Positions 34,141-43,284 of a DNA stretch of 64,000 nt are shown one piece after another (position 1 is the first letter of the stretch; each line of letters begins with the position of its first letter). A program made the translations under genes and the position numbers. A model generated the notes under the pieces. It did not search any database. It had not been told where the DNA came from and was given only the letters and a program-made list of their open reading frames with translations. The DNA is from an uncultured Lachnospiraceae bacterium (GTDB lineage: Bacteria > Bacillota > Clostridia > Lachnospirales > Lachnospiraceae): NCBI GenBank assembly GCA_902493385.1, contig CABUPO010000001.1:310001-374000 (forward strand), in the 5' to 3' direction.

Positions 34141-36507
34141 CTATCTGTTTTCATTAATATATTTATTCATTTTATCCTGAATAATATTAATTGTCTCGTC
34201 AAGCGATTTTTCACCGTTAAAATACTTATACACTTCCTCAGTAATAATATTCTGAGACTCATACGACGGATTGATTATTCCGCTCGCTTCTGCTATAAGA
34301 TTTTTTAACGTATTAACCTCTTCTTCCGTTGCAGGCCCTATTTCAACAGTAAAATCATTATAACCAACCACCATGTTGCGCGGCTCTATTTTATTACCGT
34401 TTTCATCGGTATATGCTTCCGTAGCCATAGCCCTTTTAATCATATTATCAAAATCAGGCTTAACCGCAGGAATTGAATACATATCCACATCTGCTGCGTC
34501 TTTGTTCTGCGAAAATGCGAATTTTATAAATTCCCACGCAGCGTCGGCATTTTTCGCCGTACTGCTGATGGATAAAACCGTACTCGGATAAGCAATATAT
34601 GTGCTGCCTTTCTGTGCTGTCGGATAACCGATATATTCTATATCACCTTCAAAAAGCTTATTATTAAGTGTAAAATCGTCAATCGAAGTTATTACACAAT
34701 TTTGCAGCAGCAGCTTTCCCTTCTTAATCATCTTATGCGTATCAAGCGAATCATCATATGTTTCCTCTTCATCATTAGGAAACGTGTTGCAGAATTCAAG
34801 GAATTTCCTGAAATCATCATTATCAAACGATACTTTTCCCGTAGCATAGTCCACACACGAAGCATATTGCTGATCAAGAAAAAGTGAGAATATTCTCTGT
34901 TTGGAATCATATTCAAATAATAATGTTCCCTCCGGCTTTGACTTATAATACTCTATAAGCGAATCCAGCGACCAGTTATCCTTATAATTGGCAAGCTCAG
35001 ACGCTTTTCCGGCAATACTTGCAATATTAAACGATTTGAAAAGATAATACTGTTTTCCATCAACCTGAGATTTATCAAGTATTCCGTCAATAAAATAATC
35101 CTTATTAACAGTATCGTCATTTTCCATATAAGGAGTCAAATCCGTAAGCAGCCCTTTTGCAATATAATTTTCAGGATTCATTCCGGACAAATCTATAATA
35201 TCAGGCGTATTTCCGGATATTATATCGTTTGCAAACGCTTCCTCAGAATTTTCAGTATTATCATATGTTTTATAATCAATCTTATATTTGTCATTTGATT
35301 TGTTAAAAGCAATTATGCTTTGCTGCATAGCAGTATCTGTGTATTGTGAAGCGAGAGTAATTACCTCTTTACCGGCGTCGTCATTCTCTTTTTCCTTCAT
35401 TATGCCTACCTGCGTGCTTCCGTCCATATTATTCATTATACTGCATATAAATGTCCCGTCGGGAATCGGGGTTATACTACGGACGCTCTCGCCCGCTACT
35501 CCGCAATCCATCCATTTTAAAACAGGAACAGGCTCTTTATCCTCTTCTTTATACGAATACATATATGTCTGATCCTTTATTAACAGCCCATATTCCTGAG
35601 ACGAGCCTAATAATTCATAATCCACATATGTATTCCCGTCGCCCGAAAGACCCGGCAGCGGCTCTGACAGCTTATTATTATCAAAGTCTACAATTCTATA
35701 ACACATTCCATTTTCTTCATAATCTCCGACAACAAGCTTACCTTCATTGTTAATAACAGCTCCATTACCACCGCCAAATGAACTTTCATTTTGTACTGTA
35801 CTTATAAGCTCGCCGTCACTGCTTATCTTATTATAATAATTCTTGCTTTTTTCTCCGTCTGGCATTTCATAAATCATATAAAGAGTCCCGTCAGAATCAA
35901 ACGCCGCGTTTGAAACATCCACCATCATCTCTTCCTGGTCTTCGCCGGATTCCTCCTTCTGAAAATAGTCATTAAGACTGCGTACCATAGTTTCCTGTCC
36001 GTTTGTATCAACTTTGTTCAAAGTGACCATATTTTCAGACGTGTCCTTTTCTTCATCATAAATATATTCCGTACACAGCATAAGCGCTGAACCGTCTTCC
36101 AAAATTCCAAATTCACTTATATTAAAGCTGTCGGCAACCTTTTCATACATGGCGGTCTTCTCTGCCGACGCAATATTATATTTCCATAAAACTACTTTAG
36201 GCTTATATTCGCTGTATTTTTCTTCAAGCTCTGCATACAATTTCTTTGCATCTGCTTCAGAGCCGGCATTGTCAATATTTTCAAGCTCCTCGTCATATTC
36301 AGGCGGATACTCGGGATACTGGTATGTTGTAAAATATAGATTGTCTCCGACCACCTTTATTTTATCAGGAGCTTCATCCTCTCCTAGATTAATCTCAAGC
36401 TCGTTATATTCATAATATTTGAGCTCCGGCTCCTTTTTTCCTTTGCAGCCCGCCAAAGAGACAAGCGTTAATCCTATGCCCAAAAAGCACATAACTCTTT
36501 TAAACAT
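34141..36507 (-). CDS. Large solute-binding lipoprotein with extra N-terminal beta-propeller-like region
   Basis: This protein of about 788 residues has a lipoprotein signal ending SLAGC. The C-terminal half (about 385-788) is a family 1 solute-binding fold (IIAFNKSNDKYKIDY, SGNTPDIIDLSG, DAAWEFIKFA). The N-terminal half (25-370) is not part of a normal binding protein (about 430 residues). It has repeated strand-turn units such as DSDGTLYMIYE, ISSDGELISTV and NNEGKLVVGDY, which suggest a beta-propeller. Both parts face outward. The ATG at 36507 follows GGAGG. It leads a five-gene leftward operon. The ligand is unknown but probably an oligosaccharide. Confidence 0.82.
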   Translation of the reverse strand: MFKRVMCFLGIGLTLVSLAGCKGKKEPELKYYEYNELEINLGEDEAPDKIKVVGDNLYFTTYQYPEYPPEYDEELENIDNAGSEADAKKLYAELEEKYSEYKPKVVLWKYNIASAEKTAMYEKVADSFNISEFGILEDGSALMLCTEYIYDEEKDTSENMVTLNKVDTNGQETMVRSLNDYFQKEESGEDQEEMMVDVSNAAFDSDGTLYMIYEMPDGEKSKNYYNKISSDGELISTVQNESSFGGGNGAVINNEGKLVVGDYEENGMCYRIVDFDNNKLSEPLPGLSGDGNTYVDYELLGSSQEYGLLIKDQTYMYSYKEEDKEPVPVLKWMDCGVAGESVRSITPIPDGTFICSIMNNMDGSTQVGIMKEKENDDAGKEVITLASQYTDTAMQQSIIAFNKSNDKYKIDYKTYDNTENSEEAFANDIISGNTPDIIDLSGMNPENYIAKGLLTDLTPYMENDDTVNKDYFIDGILDKSQVDGKQYYLFKSFNIASIAGKASELANYKDNWSLDSLIEYYKSKPEGTLLFEYDSKQRIFSLFLDQQYASCVDYATGKVSFDNDDFRKFLEFCNTFPNDEEETYDDSLDTHKMIKKGKLLLQNCVITSIDDFTLNNKLFEGDIEYIGYPTAQKGSTYIAYPSTVLSISSTAKNADAAWEFIKFAFSQNKDAADVDMYSIPAVKPDFDNMIKRAMATEAYTDENGNKIEPRNMVVGYNDFTVEIGPATEEEVNTLKNLIAEASGIINPSYESQNIITEEVYKYFNGEKSLDETINIIQDKMNKYINENR

Positions 36508-36547
36508 ATGTACATACCTCCATAATTTAATTACATATTTTACACGA

Positions 36548-36571
36548 TTATAACAATACAATGTGTTATAA
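36548..36571. promoter_or_regulatory. Perfect inverted repeat in the divergent lipoprotein/AraC control region
   Basis: TTATAACA (36548-36555) and TGTTATAA (36564-36571) form 8-bp arms with an 8-base spacer. The left arm overlaps a leftward TATAAT (36552-36547) that could be the -10 of the transporter operon. A second pair, ATTGTAA (36571-36577) and TTACAAT (36600-36606), lies beside it. The whole 36508-36688 region is very AT-rich. Likely operator sites. Confidence 0.5.
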
Positions 36572-36688
36572 TTGTAAATATTACTATATTGTTTATATGT
36601 TACAATAATTATTCCTATATATTACTAATTAGTTAATAATAGTTAATTCTTACAACGAAATTATAATAATATGTAAAGGATACTTGCC

Positions 36689-37519
36689 ATGACGCATAAT
36701 TTTCACGGATTCATTAACCATGACAGCATAACTCCTCTTCCAATGATTCTATACGATATGGGCGTTGAGGAAAGAATAAATGAAGATTATTACTATGATA
36801 ACCGCATACGCAGAAATTACGACGGATATATAATCCAATATACGCTTGACGGTTATGGAATATATGAAGCTTCTGATAAAAAACATACTCTTGGCAGAAA
36901 TACAGGCTTTATCACCTGTGTTCCTAACGACTGCTCCTATTATTTTCCTAAGGATAACGAATATGGATGGGAATACATATATATTCATTTCAGCGGCAGC
37001 CTTGCGGCGCAGTTTTATGACGAAATAGTAAATACAACAGGCAATGTATTTTCTCTTCCGTTAAATAATCCTGCTATTCAATTACTGATAAACGAGTATG
37101 AGCTTTTAGAACTTGGGAAGAAATACAAAAGATTTGAAGCGGGAGCTTTTATATATAATCTTCTTACAACTCTCTTAAGAGAGATATCTTCTCCATCTTC
37201 CTCTGACAGTCTTATTACAAGGGCCGTCAACTGGATTAATATTAATTATGCGTCAGATATCTCTCTTTCAGAGTTATGTGAATTACTTTACATTACTCCT
37301 TCACACTTTTCACGTTCATTCCGCCGTGAAATTGGAATAAGTCCTGTTGAATATCTGTCTAACGTAAGGCTTGAACATGCCATGCATATGCTTACGACGA
37401 CAGACATGAGCATCAATGAAATCGCTCGCTCTTGCGGTTTTGCAAATGGCAATTACTTTGCCAAAGCATTTAAAAGGCGTCTGGGTTTTACTCCTTCTGA
37501 TTATAAAAGAAACCATTAA
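36689..37519 (+). CDS. AraC-family transcriptional regulator
   Basis: This 276-residue protein has an N-terminal cupin-type sensing domain (about 1-150) and a C-terminal AraC helix-turn-helix domain (about 175-276: ISLSELCELLYITPSHFSRSFRR, then IARSCGFANGNYFAKAFKR). It is divergent from the solute-binding lipoprotein operon and convergent with a GH97 gene, overlapping the latter by 4 bases at the stop codons. It probably regulates the transporter operon, the GH97 gene, or both. The effector is unknown. Confidence 0.9.
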   Translation: MTHNFHGFINHDSITPLPMILYDMGVEERINEDYYYDNRIRRNYDGYIIQYTLDGYGIYEASDKKHTLGRNTGFITCVPNDCSYYFPKDNEYGWEYIYIHFSGSLAAQFYDEIVNTTGNVFSLPLNNPAIQLLINEYELLELGKKYKRFEAGAFIYNLLTTLLREISSPSSSDSLITRAVNWININYASDISLSELCELLYITPSHFSRSFRREIGISPVEYLSNVRLEHAMHMLTTTDMSINEIARSCGFANGNYFAKAFKRRLGFTPSDYKRNH

Positions 37520-39948
37520 ACGTCTTCCGAAATATATACCGCCGCTCCATCCAAATTGTCAAGTGTAAGTGTAAGTACATCGCCGCGCAAAACACTCTTT
37601 TGGCTTTCAAAAAGCGCGCCGTCATCGCCCGACGAATATATATGCGCCGTATATGTTTTTCCGTCTTCAAGAAAATCAAGCTTTACGGACGCGTTTCTTG
37701 ACATTATTGTCATGGAACCGATAAACCATTCTTTGTCATGTCTTCTGACATAGGTTATATATTTTCCCGGATATGCCTCGCCTGCAGGAATGAACGATTC
37801 GTCCCATACGGCATACAGCCTTTGTAAGAACGGCAGTCCGGCATAATCCCTGTACTCCTTTGCCGGCGCCGCAAGATGCAGGAGCCCTGATTCATAAACT
37901 ACTGATTTGGCTATGGCAAAGCCCTCTGTCTCATTGTTATTATTCTTAATATCCTTACAGGCCGGAGTATAATCCATAGAGCCCAGAATGTTTCTTGTAA
38001 AAGGATACATCAGACAGTTTTCTGACGAGGGATTATTGCTCCACAGCCTGTTTTCTTCACCAAGTACGGCCTCCGTCGTAAGTATATTAGGATATGTCCG
38101 TGATTCTCCTCCCGGAGCAATGCAGCCATGATACAGTACCATAAAATGATATTTTGCGCCTATAACCGCTACGTTTTCCATTGAATTAAGAACCTGCTGC
38201 TCTTCGCCCTCAAAGTAGTCAGTTTTAACGCCTACGGCTCCTGCGTCAGCCCACTTTGAGAATAAAGCTTCAATATCCTCAGGCGTAGTAAGCTCCCAGT
38301 AATTAACCCAGCAGAATACCTTTACGCCCTTTGAATCCGCATAATCGCAAAGCTCCCAAAGTCTGTCCTCAAATGTCCTCCAGCCTACGTCAAGACATAT
38401 ATACTCAAATCCATATTCAGCCGCCATATCAATATAATCCTTATGTACGTTATAATCGCCCTGATGAATTCCATCCGACCACCATGACCAGAGAACCTTT
38501 CCTGGCTTAATCCAGCTGATATCCTCATAAAGAGCCGAGTATTTACTCTCCGAAGCAGGAGGATTAAGGTTGGTTATAAGCGTGCTCGTACAGAATTCAT
38601 TATAATCATTTGATATAACCATTGCCCTCCAGGGAGTTGAAAATCCATTGACGGTTTCTACCTGGGTTATATCCTTTTGGTCAACATTTACAAGGTCAAG
38701 ACTTGTATTATCCCTCTTCGCCTGTTCCTCAAGAGGAATTGTCTCGTCTCTTGCATCGCCAAAATCCCATCTGAGTACGTTGCTCTTTGCCGACTTCGCA
38801 AGACGGCTTCTGCAAAATTCACCGTTATTGTTATATATCTGCGCTTCGCTTGTAAGTATCCAGAAATCGTCCACATTAGCAAGAAGCGGCGGATGATATT
38901 CAGCTGAATCATTTACAAATTTTGAATATGGTTTCTCATCAAATCCATTCTCACATGTATTAATCCATGCAAGTCCTCCCCACGTCGTAGTTCCTTCCGG
39001 AAAAACAATTGTAGAAGAATCGTCGGTGCATATAAGCTCTTTTCCTGTTCCGTATGTTACATTAGTATATCTGTAGGCGAATCCATCATTATATACCCTT
39101 ATAAGAATATCAAAGTACGCTCCGTCTTCATTAGAAAATCTTATAGTTCTTTCCTGGCAATTATTAACTGACGTAGACGCCGCAAGTGTCAGAGTTTCAA
39201 ATTCCTCGTATATTTCATCTACATACGAGCCCTTATTATCACATTTCAGCCCTGTGGTCAAATCCGTATCCGAAAGCATAAGTCCTATAGACGATATCTC
39301 TACAATCTCAAGCCCCTCACACACTACGTTATAATAATATCTCGATTCAGAATCAGTCCAGATATTAACTGCATAATCGCCGTCAACCGAATATGTGGTA
39401 AGATCCGTAAGCTTTGTATAACCGCCTCTTGTTTCAGGCTCAGATGCCGGTACGGTAATTCTTGTTCTAAGAGGTCTTACTGTCGGTTCCGGAACTGACG
39501 AAGGCTTCGGTAATCCGGCAGGCTGTGCTGTAGTTAAAGCCAAAACATCTGTCTTAGAATCTGTAACGGTTACGTCTTCATCTGCCGCCCCGCGCACAGT
39601 AACCTTTATTCTAACGTTCTTTTTATTATTCTTTACAGTCACTGTAGTCTTTCCTTTCTTTAATGCCTTAATTGTAAATGAATAGCTTTTTTTCTGAGCC
39701 TTCGTACGAGTAACCTTTACAATCTTTTTATTGGCGCTTCTAACTGTTACCGCTTTCTTTTTATTCTTAACAGTTTTAAGCGCAGATTTTGCAAGTTTTA
39801 CTTTTTTTGACTGCCCCATTTTTAACGAAATTTTAGCATTATTCTTTTTTATAACATAAGCGTCTGAATCTGCCGTGCTGAATGTAAAGCACACAACAAG
39901 CAGCGCTGCAGCTATTAGAACAATACTTTTTTTGTTATTTTTTAACAT
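37516..39948 (-). CDS. Secreted GH97 glycosidase, probably retaining alpha-galactosidase type, with Ig-like N-terminus
   Basis: This exported protein of about 810 residues has a signal peptide (to about 30), a lysine-rich Ig-like module (about 32-120), a linker, the GH97 N-domain (about 180-440), the (beta/alpha)8 catalytic domain (about 445-710, with VLWSWWSDG) and the C-domain (to 810). Asp577 in VKTDYFEG sits where retaining GH97 alpha-galactosidases have their nucleophile, and Glu626 in LTTEAVLGEE is a second candidate catalytic residue. Inverting SusB-type enzymes lack that Asp. The ATG at 39948 follows AAGGAGG. GH97 is mostly known from Bacteroidetes, so transfer is possible. Confidence 0.87.
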   Translation of the reverse strand: MLKNNKKSIVLIAAALLVVCFTFSTADSDAYVIKKNNAKISLKMGQSKKVKLAKSALKTVKNKKKAVTVRSANKKIVKVTRTKAQKKSYSFTIKALKKGKTTVTVKNNKKNVRIKVTVRGAADEDVTVTDSKTDVLALTTAQPAGLPKPSSVPEPTVRPLRTRITVPASEPETRGGYTKLTDLTTYSVDGDYAVNIWTDSESRYYYNVVCEGLEIVEISSIGLMLSDTDLTTGLKCDNKGSYVDEIYEEFETLTLAASTSVNNCQERTIRFSNEDGAYFDILIRVYNDGFAYRYTNVTYGTGKELICTDDSSTIVFPEGTTTWGGLAWINTCENGFDEKPYSKFVNDSAEYHPPLLANVDDFWILTSEAQIYNNNGEFCRSRLAKSAKSNVLRWDFGDARDETIPLEEQAKRDNTSLDLVNVDQKDITQVETVNGFSTPWRAMVISNDYNEFCTSTLITNLNPPASESKYSALYEDISWIKPGKVLWSWWSDGIHQGDYNVHKDYIDMAAEYGFEYICLDVGWRTFEDRLWELCDYADSKGVKVFCWVNYWELTTPEDIEALFSKWADAGAVGVKTDYFEGEEQQVLNSMENVAVIGAKYHFMVLYHGCIAPGGESRTYPNILTTEAVLGEENRLWSNNPSSENCLMYPFTRNILGSMDYTPACKDIKNNNNETEGFAIAKSVVYESGLLHLAAPAKEYRDYAGLPFLQRLYAVWDESFIPAGEAYPGKYITYVRRHDKEWFIGSMTIMSRNASVKLDFLEDGKTYTAHIYSSGDDGALFESQKSVLRGDVLTLTLDNLDGAAVYISEDV

Positions 39949-40050
39949 AAGCAATACCTCCTTTTCATACAATAATTATTGCATAAAAAGGAGGCTTCTA
40001 CAACGGTATTGTTTTGCACAAAGGGTAATTTTTTGATATCTTATATTCGG

Positions 40051-41739
40051 TCATTGCCCAATATTAACAAATGTCTGGTATATATCAAGGCGCCCAAAGC
40101 CCCAGCTTCTGTCCGGCACGGTAATCCCCGTTCTGTCAGCTCCACGTATTAGAAGGTTTCTTGCGCTTGGACTGTTGGTTGTCTGATTGGTAAGGCTCCA
40201 CTCGGCAATAAGCGCCGTAGCGCCGCCTCCTATCGCGCAAGCCATGCTTGTGCCTGTAACAGTTCCGTATTTCTGTACGCTGCCTGCGGCAGACGCCGTA
40301 TATACATTAACTGCTGGAGCAGTCAAATCAGGTTTGATACGTCCGCTTCTCGTATACCCCCTGCTCGAATTAACATAAAGTACGTCTCCCGTAACATTAC
40401 TTCCTGCAAACGTTATAATATTGGCAGCGTTAGCGGGCTCGCATATGGTTACATTCGGGTCCGGCTCTATAAATACGGCTTTTGCCTCATTAAACTCTTC
40501 AATCGGAAGCCATATATCAAATCTGCCAGGAGTTTCGCTTTGCTGTATTACTCTGACCGTCCATATTCCCTGTGCGGGATTAACAAACCTGAAAAACATA
40601 AACTCATCGCCCGTGCTTCTTTCAACAAGCTCCGAGTCAATATATACAATTGAATTATTCAGAAGGAAACTAAGTCTCCTGTTTTCATTAAATCTTGCCT
40701 CTATTATTCCTGAAAACTGTCCTATAGGCGGCTTAATCTGAACGGCAAATGTCGACGGAGTTTCGCCCCATAATTCCATGCTGAAGCCGGCAGATTCTTC
40801 ATTTACAAGAATCTCCACATCCTGATATTCTCCTTCCATAAGAACATTCCCTCCGAAATGATGCGCCTTTCCGCTTTCATTTCCCGCCGCCGTACATATA
40901 TATGTTCCCGGCGCTACTGCCAGATAGCTCAGATACTCGCCCAAAAACCCTGTTCCATTGTGGTCTCCCTGATTCGTTCCAAGCCCAAAACATATTACTA
41001 ACGGCATATTACGCTCTCTTGCCACAGAAAGAATATATCTCAGGCCAAGAAGGATATCATTTTCCTGAAAAGCATTAGCAGCTTCAGGTATCTTATAATA
41101 ATCGCGCAGTATGTTTTTAGCCTGCTTAAGCTTTACTACAACCAGCTCTGCTAAAGGCGCCACGCCTGAAAAATCTGCTTCCTCTATTATTCTTCCTGCT
41201 GCCGCCGCCGCAATATGGGTTCCGTGTCCACTTCCTGTGATGAGCGAATCATATTCGCTGCTTTCTGAACGTATCGCCTCATTTAACATCTCCCTTGTAT
41301 ATTCCGAACCATACATAAATCCTTCGGGCGGCGTGCCGCTTCTGTCTTCCTGATTCCATACAGATACAATTTTACTTGTATTATCCTCCCATATAAACGC
41401 TTCATGCTTAAAATCTATGCCCGAATCAATTATTCCGACAAGCACGCCCTGTCCGTATAAATTGATAAAAGGCTGCCGTCTTAGCGCAAGCACCCCGGTC
41501 TCTTCAAGCGTCTCCATATCGAGAAAACCGTAGCACTTAGGCAAAAAACGATAGCCTATATCATCAACCGTTATTTGGTTTTGCTGTAAAGAAGCATATA
41601 TAATGCTCTGTTTGTTACTTACCGGCATATTACATTCAGACACAATATCCGGTATCTCATAAAAAAACTGATAATCGACAATTATATCAATATAATCCTC
41701 GGAATATATTATATCTTCACAATTCTCATTTTCGGGCAT
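40051..41739 (-). CDS. Cytoplasmic S8 (subtilisin-type) serine protease, CspB-like
   Basis: This 562-residue subtilase has a complete triad: Asp105 (IIDSGID), His172 (GHGTHIA) and Ser498 (GTSMACAIG). It has an N-terminal prodomain-like region (1-90) and the large inserted jellyroll-like domain (about 290-430) known from the Csp germination proteases of Clostridia. There is no signal peptide. It is 31 bases downstream of clpX. Lachnospiraceae often carry several such paralogues with unproven roles; a spore germination role is possible because sigH is present, but no Csp partner or SleC is here. Confidence 0.85.
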   Translation of the reverse strand: MPENENCEDIIYSEDYIDIIVDYQFFYEIPDIVSECNMPVSNKQSIIYASLQQNQITVDDIGYRFLPKCYGFLDMETLEETGVLALRRQPFINLYGQGVLVGIIDSGIDFKHEAFIWEDNTSKIVSVWNQEDRSGTPPEGFMYGSEYTREMLNEAIRSESSEYDSLITGSGHGTHIAAAAAGRIIEEADFSGVAPLAELVVVKLKQAKNILRDYYKIPEAANAFQENDILLGLRYILSVARERNMPLVICFGLGTNQGDHNGTGFLGEYLSYLAVAPGTYICTAAGNESGKAHHFGGNVLMEGEYQDVEILVNEESAGFSMELWGETPSTFAVQIKPPIGQFSGIIEARFNENRRLSFLLNNSIVYIDSELVERSTGDEFMFFRFVNPAQGIWTVRVIQQSETPGRFDIWLPIEEFNEAKAVFIEPDPNVTICEPANAANIITFAGSNVTGDVLYVNSSRGYTRSGRIKPDLTAPAVNVYTASAAGSVQKYGTVTGTSMACAIGGGATALIAEWSLTNQTTNSPSARNLLIRGADRTGITVPDRSWGFGRLDIYQTFVNIGQ

Positions 41740-41770
41740 GACGTCACCTGTAAAATGTCGCTTAATAACA

Positions 41771-43153
41771 TTATACTGTCTCTACAGAATTTGGTGACTG
41801 TTCAATCGCCTTAACGCTTCCTCTCATCTCTATAACAGGCGCGCCCTTATTTTCTATATAATCACCCGTTATGGTTACGCGGCCTATCATGTCGTCTTTT
41901 GGAATCTCATACATTATATCAAGCATAATCTCCTCAAGAATCGCCCGTAATGCCCTTGCTCCAATCTTTTTGGCAACAGCCTTCTTTGCAATAGCCCTGA
42001 GCGCATCTTCCTCGAATACAAGATCAACCTCATCCATTCTCAAAAGCTTGCTATACTGCTTAAGAATAGCGTTCCTTGGCTGTGTAAGCACATTAACCAT
42101 CATATCCTCGTCAAGCGGATGCAGCGTACACATTATTGGAAGCCTTCCCAGAAACTCAGGTATCATTCCAAATTCCCTTAGATCCTCTGAAGTAACCTTA
42201 TCCAGTATATTCTTATCCTTTTCCTTATCCTTGATAACCGCATCAAATCCTATTGAACTTGACAAATTAAGCCTGTTAGCAATTATTTTCTCAAGCTCAG
42301 GAAAAGCGCCGCCGCATATAAACAGTATATTGGACGTATTGACAGTATATAACGGCACCATTGCATTCTTACTTGAAGCTCCTACCGGAACTTCAACATC
42401 GCTTCCCTCAAGAAGCTTAAGAAGCCCCTGCTGTACTGCCTCCCCGCTCACATCACGCGAATGGCTGCTGCGTTTCTTTGATATCTTATCAATCTCATCT
42501 ATAAACACAATTCCATGCTCGGCTCTGTCAATATCGTTGTCTGCTGCGGCAAGAAGCTTGCTTATAACGCTTTCAACGTCGTCGCCAATATAGCCGGCCT
42601 CAGTAAGAGAAGTAGCGTCCGTAATCGCAAGCGGCACCTTCAGCATTCCCGCAAGCGTCTTTACAAGATAAGTCTTTCCGCTTCCTGTAGGCCCAAGCAT
42701 AAGTATGTTAGATTTTTCAATGTGGACTCCGTCGTCATTTTTTTTATCATCCTCTGAAAATACTCTTTTATAATGATTGTATACTGCAACCGACAATATC
42801 TTTTTAGCACGCTCCTGTCCCACAACATGCTCGTCAAGCCCATGCTTTATAACATGTGGAGGAGGAAGCATATCGAATGTAAATTCAGGCTTGTCAGGCT
42901 TATCTTTTTCCTTTTTCTTTTTCTTTACGGTCTGCTTTTGTCTAATTTCCCCCTGAAGGTTTTCCATGTTAGGTAAATCAATCATAAACGGCATGCCGCC
43001 GTTATTCATCTGATTAAGCGTATTCTGCAGACAATCGGTACATACATTAATGCTGTTTGGAAGCTTAATCATCTTTCCCGCTTTGCTTTCAGGTCTGTGG
43101 CATAAGTAACATATGTCCTCTAATCCATTGTTATCCTTATTATCTTTATCCAT
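41771..43153 (-). CDS. clpX: ATP-dependent Clp protease ATP-binding subunit ClpX
   Basis: This AAA+ unfoldase, 460 residues, has an N-terminal zinc-binding domain (Cys15, Cys18, Cys38, Cys41), Walker A GPTGSGKT, Walker B IVFIDEIDK and a C-terminal sensor domain (LGARALRAILEE-like KIGARALRAI). It feeds substrates to ClpP, whose gene is not here. The linker after the zinc domain is lysine-rich and longer than usual (KKKKKEKDKPDK). It has a strong promoter at 43190-43218. Confidence 0.95.
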   Translation of the reverse strand: MDKDNKDNNGLEDICYLCHRPESKAGKMIKLPNSINVCTDCLQNTLNQMNNGGMPFMIDLPNMENLQGEIRQKQTVKKKKKEKDKPDKPEFTFDMLPPPHVIKHGLDEHVVGQERAKKILSVAVYNHYKRVFSEDDKKNDDGVHIEKSNILMLGPTGSGKTYLVKTLAGMLKVPLAITDATSLTEAGYIGDDVESVISKLLAAADNDIDRAEHGIVFIDEIDKISKKRSSHSRDVSGEAVQQGLLKLLEGSDVEVPVGASSKNAMVPLYTVNTSNILFICGGAFPELEKIIANRLNLSSSIGFDAVIKDKEKDKNILDKVTSEDLREFGMIPEFLGRLPIMCTLHPLDEDMMVNVLTQPRNAILKQYSKLLRMDEVDLVFEEDALRAIAKKAVAKKIGARALRAILEEIMLDIMYEIPKDDMIGRVTITGDYIENKGAPVIEMRGSVKAIEQSPNSVETV

Positions 43154-43189
43154 TAATCTATCTCAACCTCGCTTTTATTATAGTTAGTA

Positions 43190-43218
43190 ATTATACATAA
43201 TATGTTTCTCATTATCAA
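43190..43218 (-). promoter_or_regulatory. Promoter of clpX
   Basis: Read leftward, TTGATA (43218-43213) and TATAAT (43195-43190) are exactly 17 bases apart, about 40 bases before the start codon. The -35 overlaps the foot of the htrA 3' hairpin. Confidence 0.75.
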
Positions 43219-43257
43219 GAAGAACAGGCTTCCTTACGGAAACCCGTTCTTCTTGAT
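43214..43257 (-). terminator. Hairpin after htrA, probable terminator
   Basis: A 12-bp perfect stem (43214-43225 with 43246-43257) continues as an imperfect 8-bp upper helix. It lies 28 bases beyond the htrA stop codon. No T-run follows, so termination strength is uncertain. Confidence 0.6.
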
Positions 43258-43284
43258 TATATATTAATGAAAGAGGGGGCGGTT

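Noticed and set aside
37516..39948. GH97 gene as part of a mobile island
   Set aside because: The family suggests possible transfer, but I saw no integrase, insertion sequence, tRNA-end duplication or clear shift in base use around it.
41871..42593. A 240-codon open frame antisense to clpX
   Set aside because: The protein is low-complexity Ser/Ile/Leu with no start signal. The opposite strand carries all ClpX motifs.
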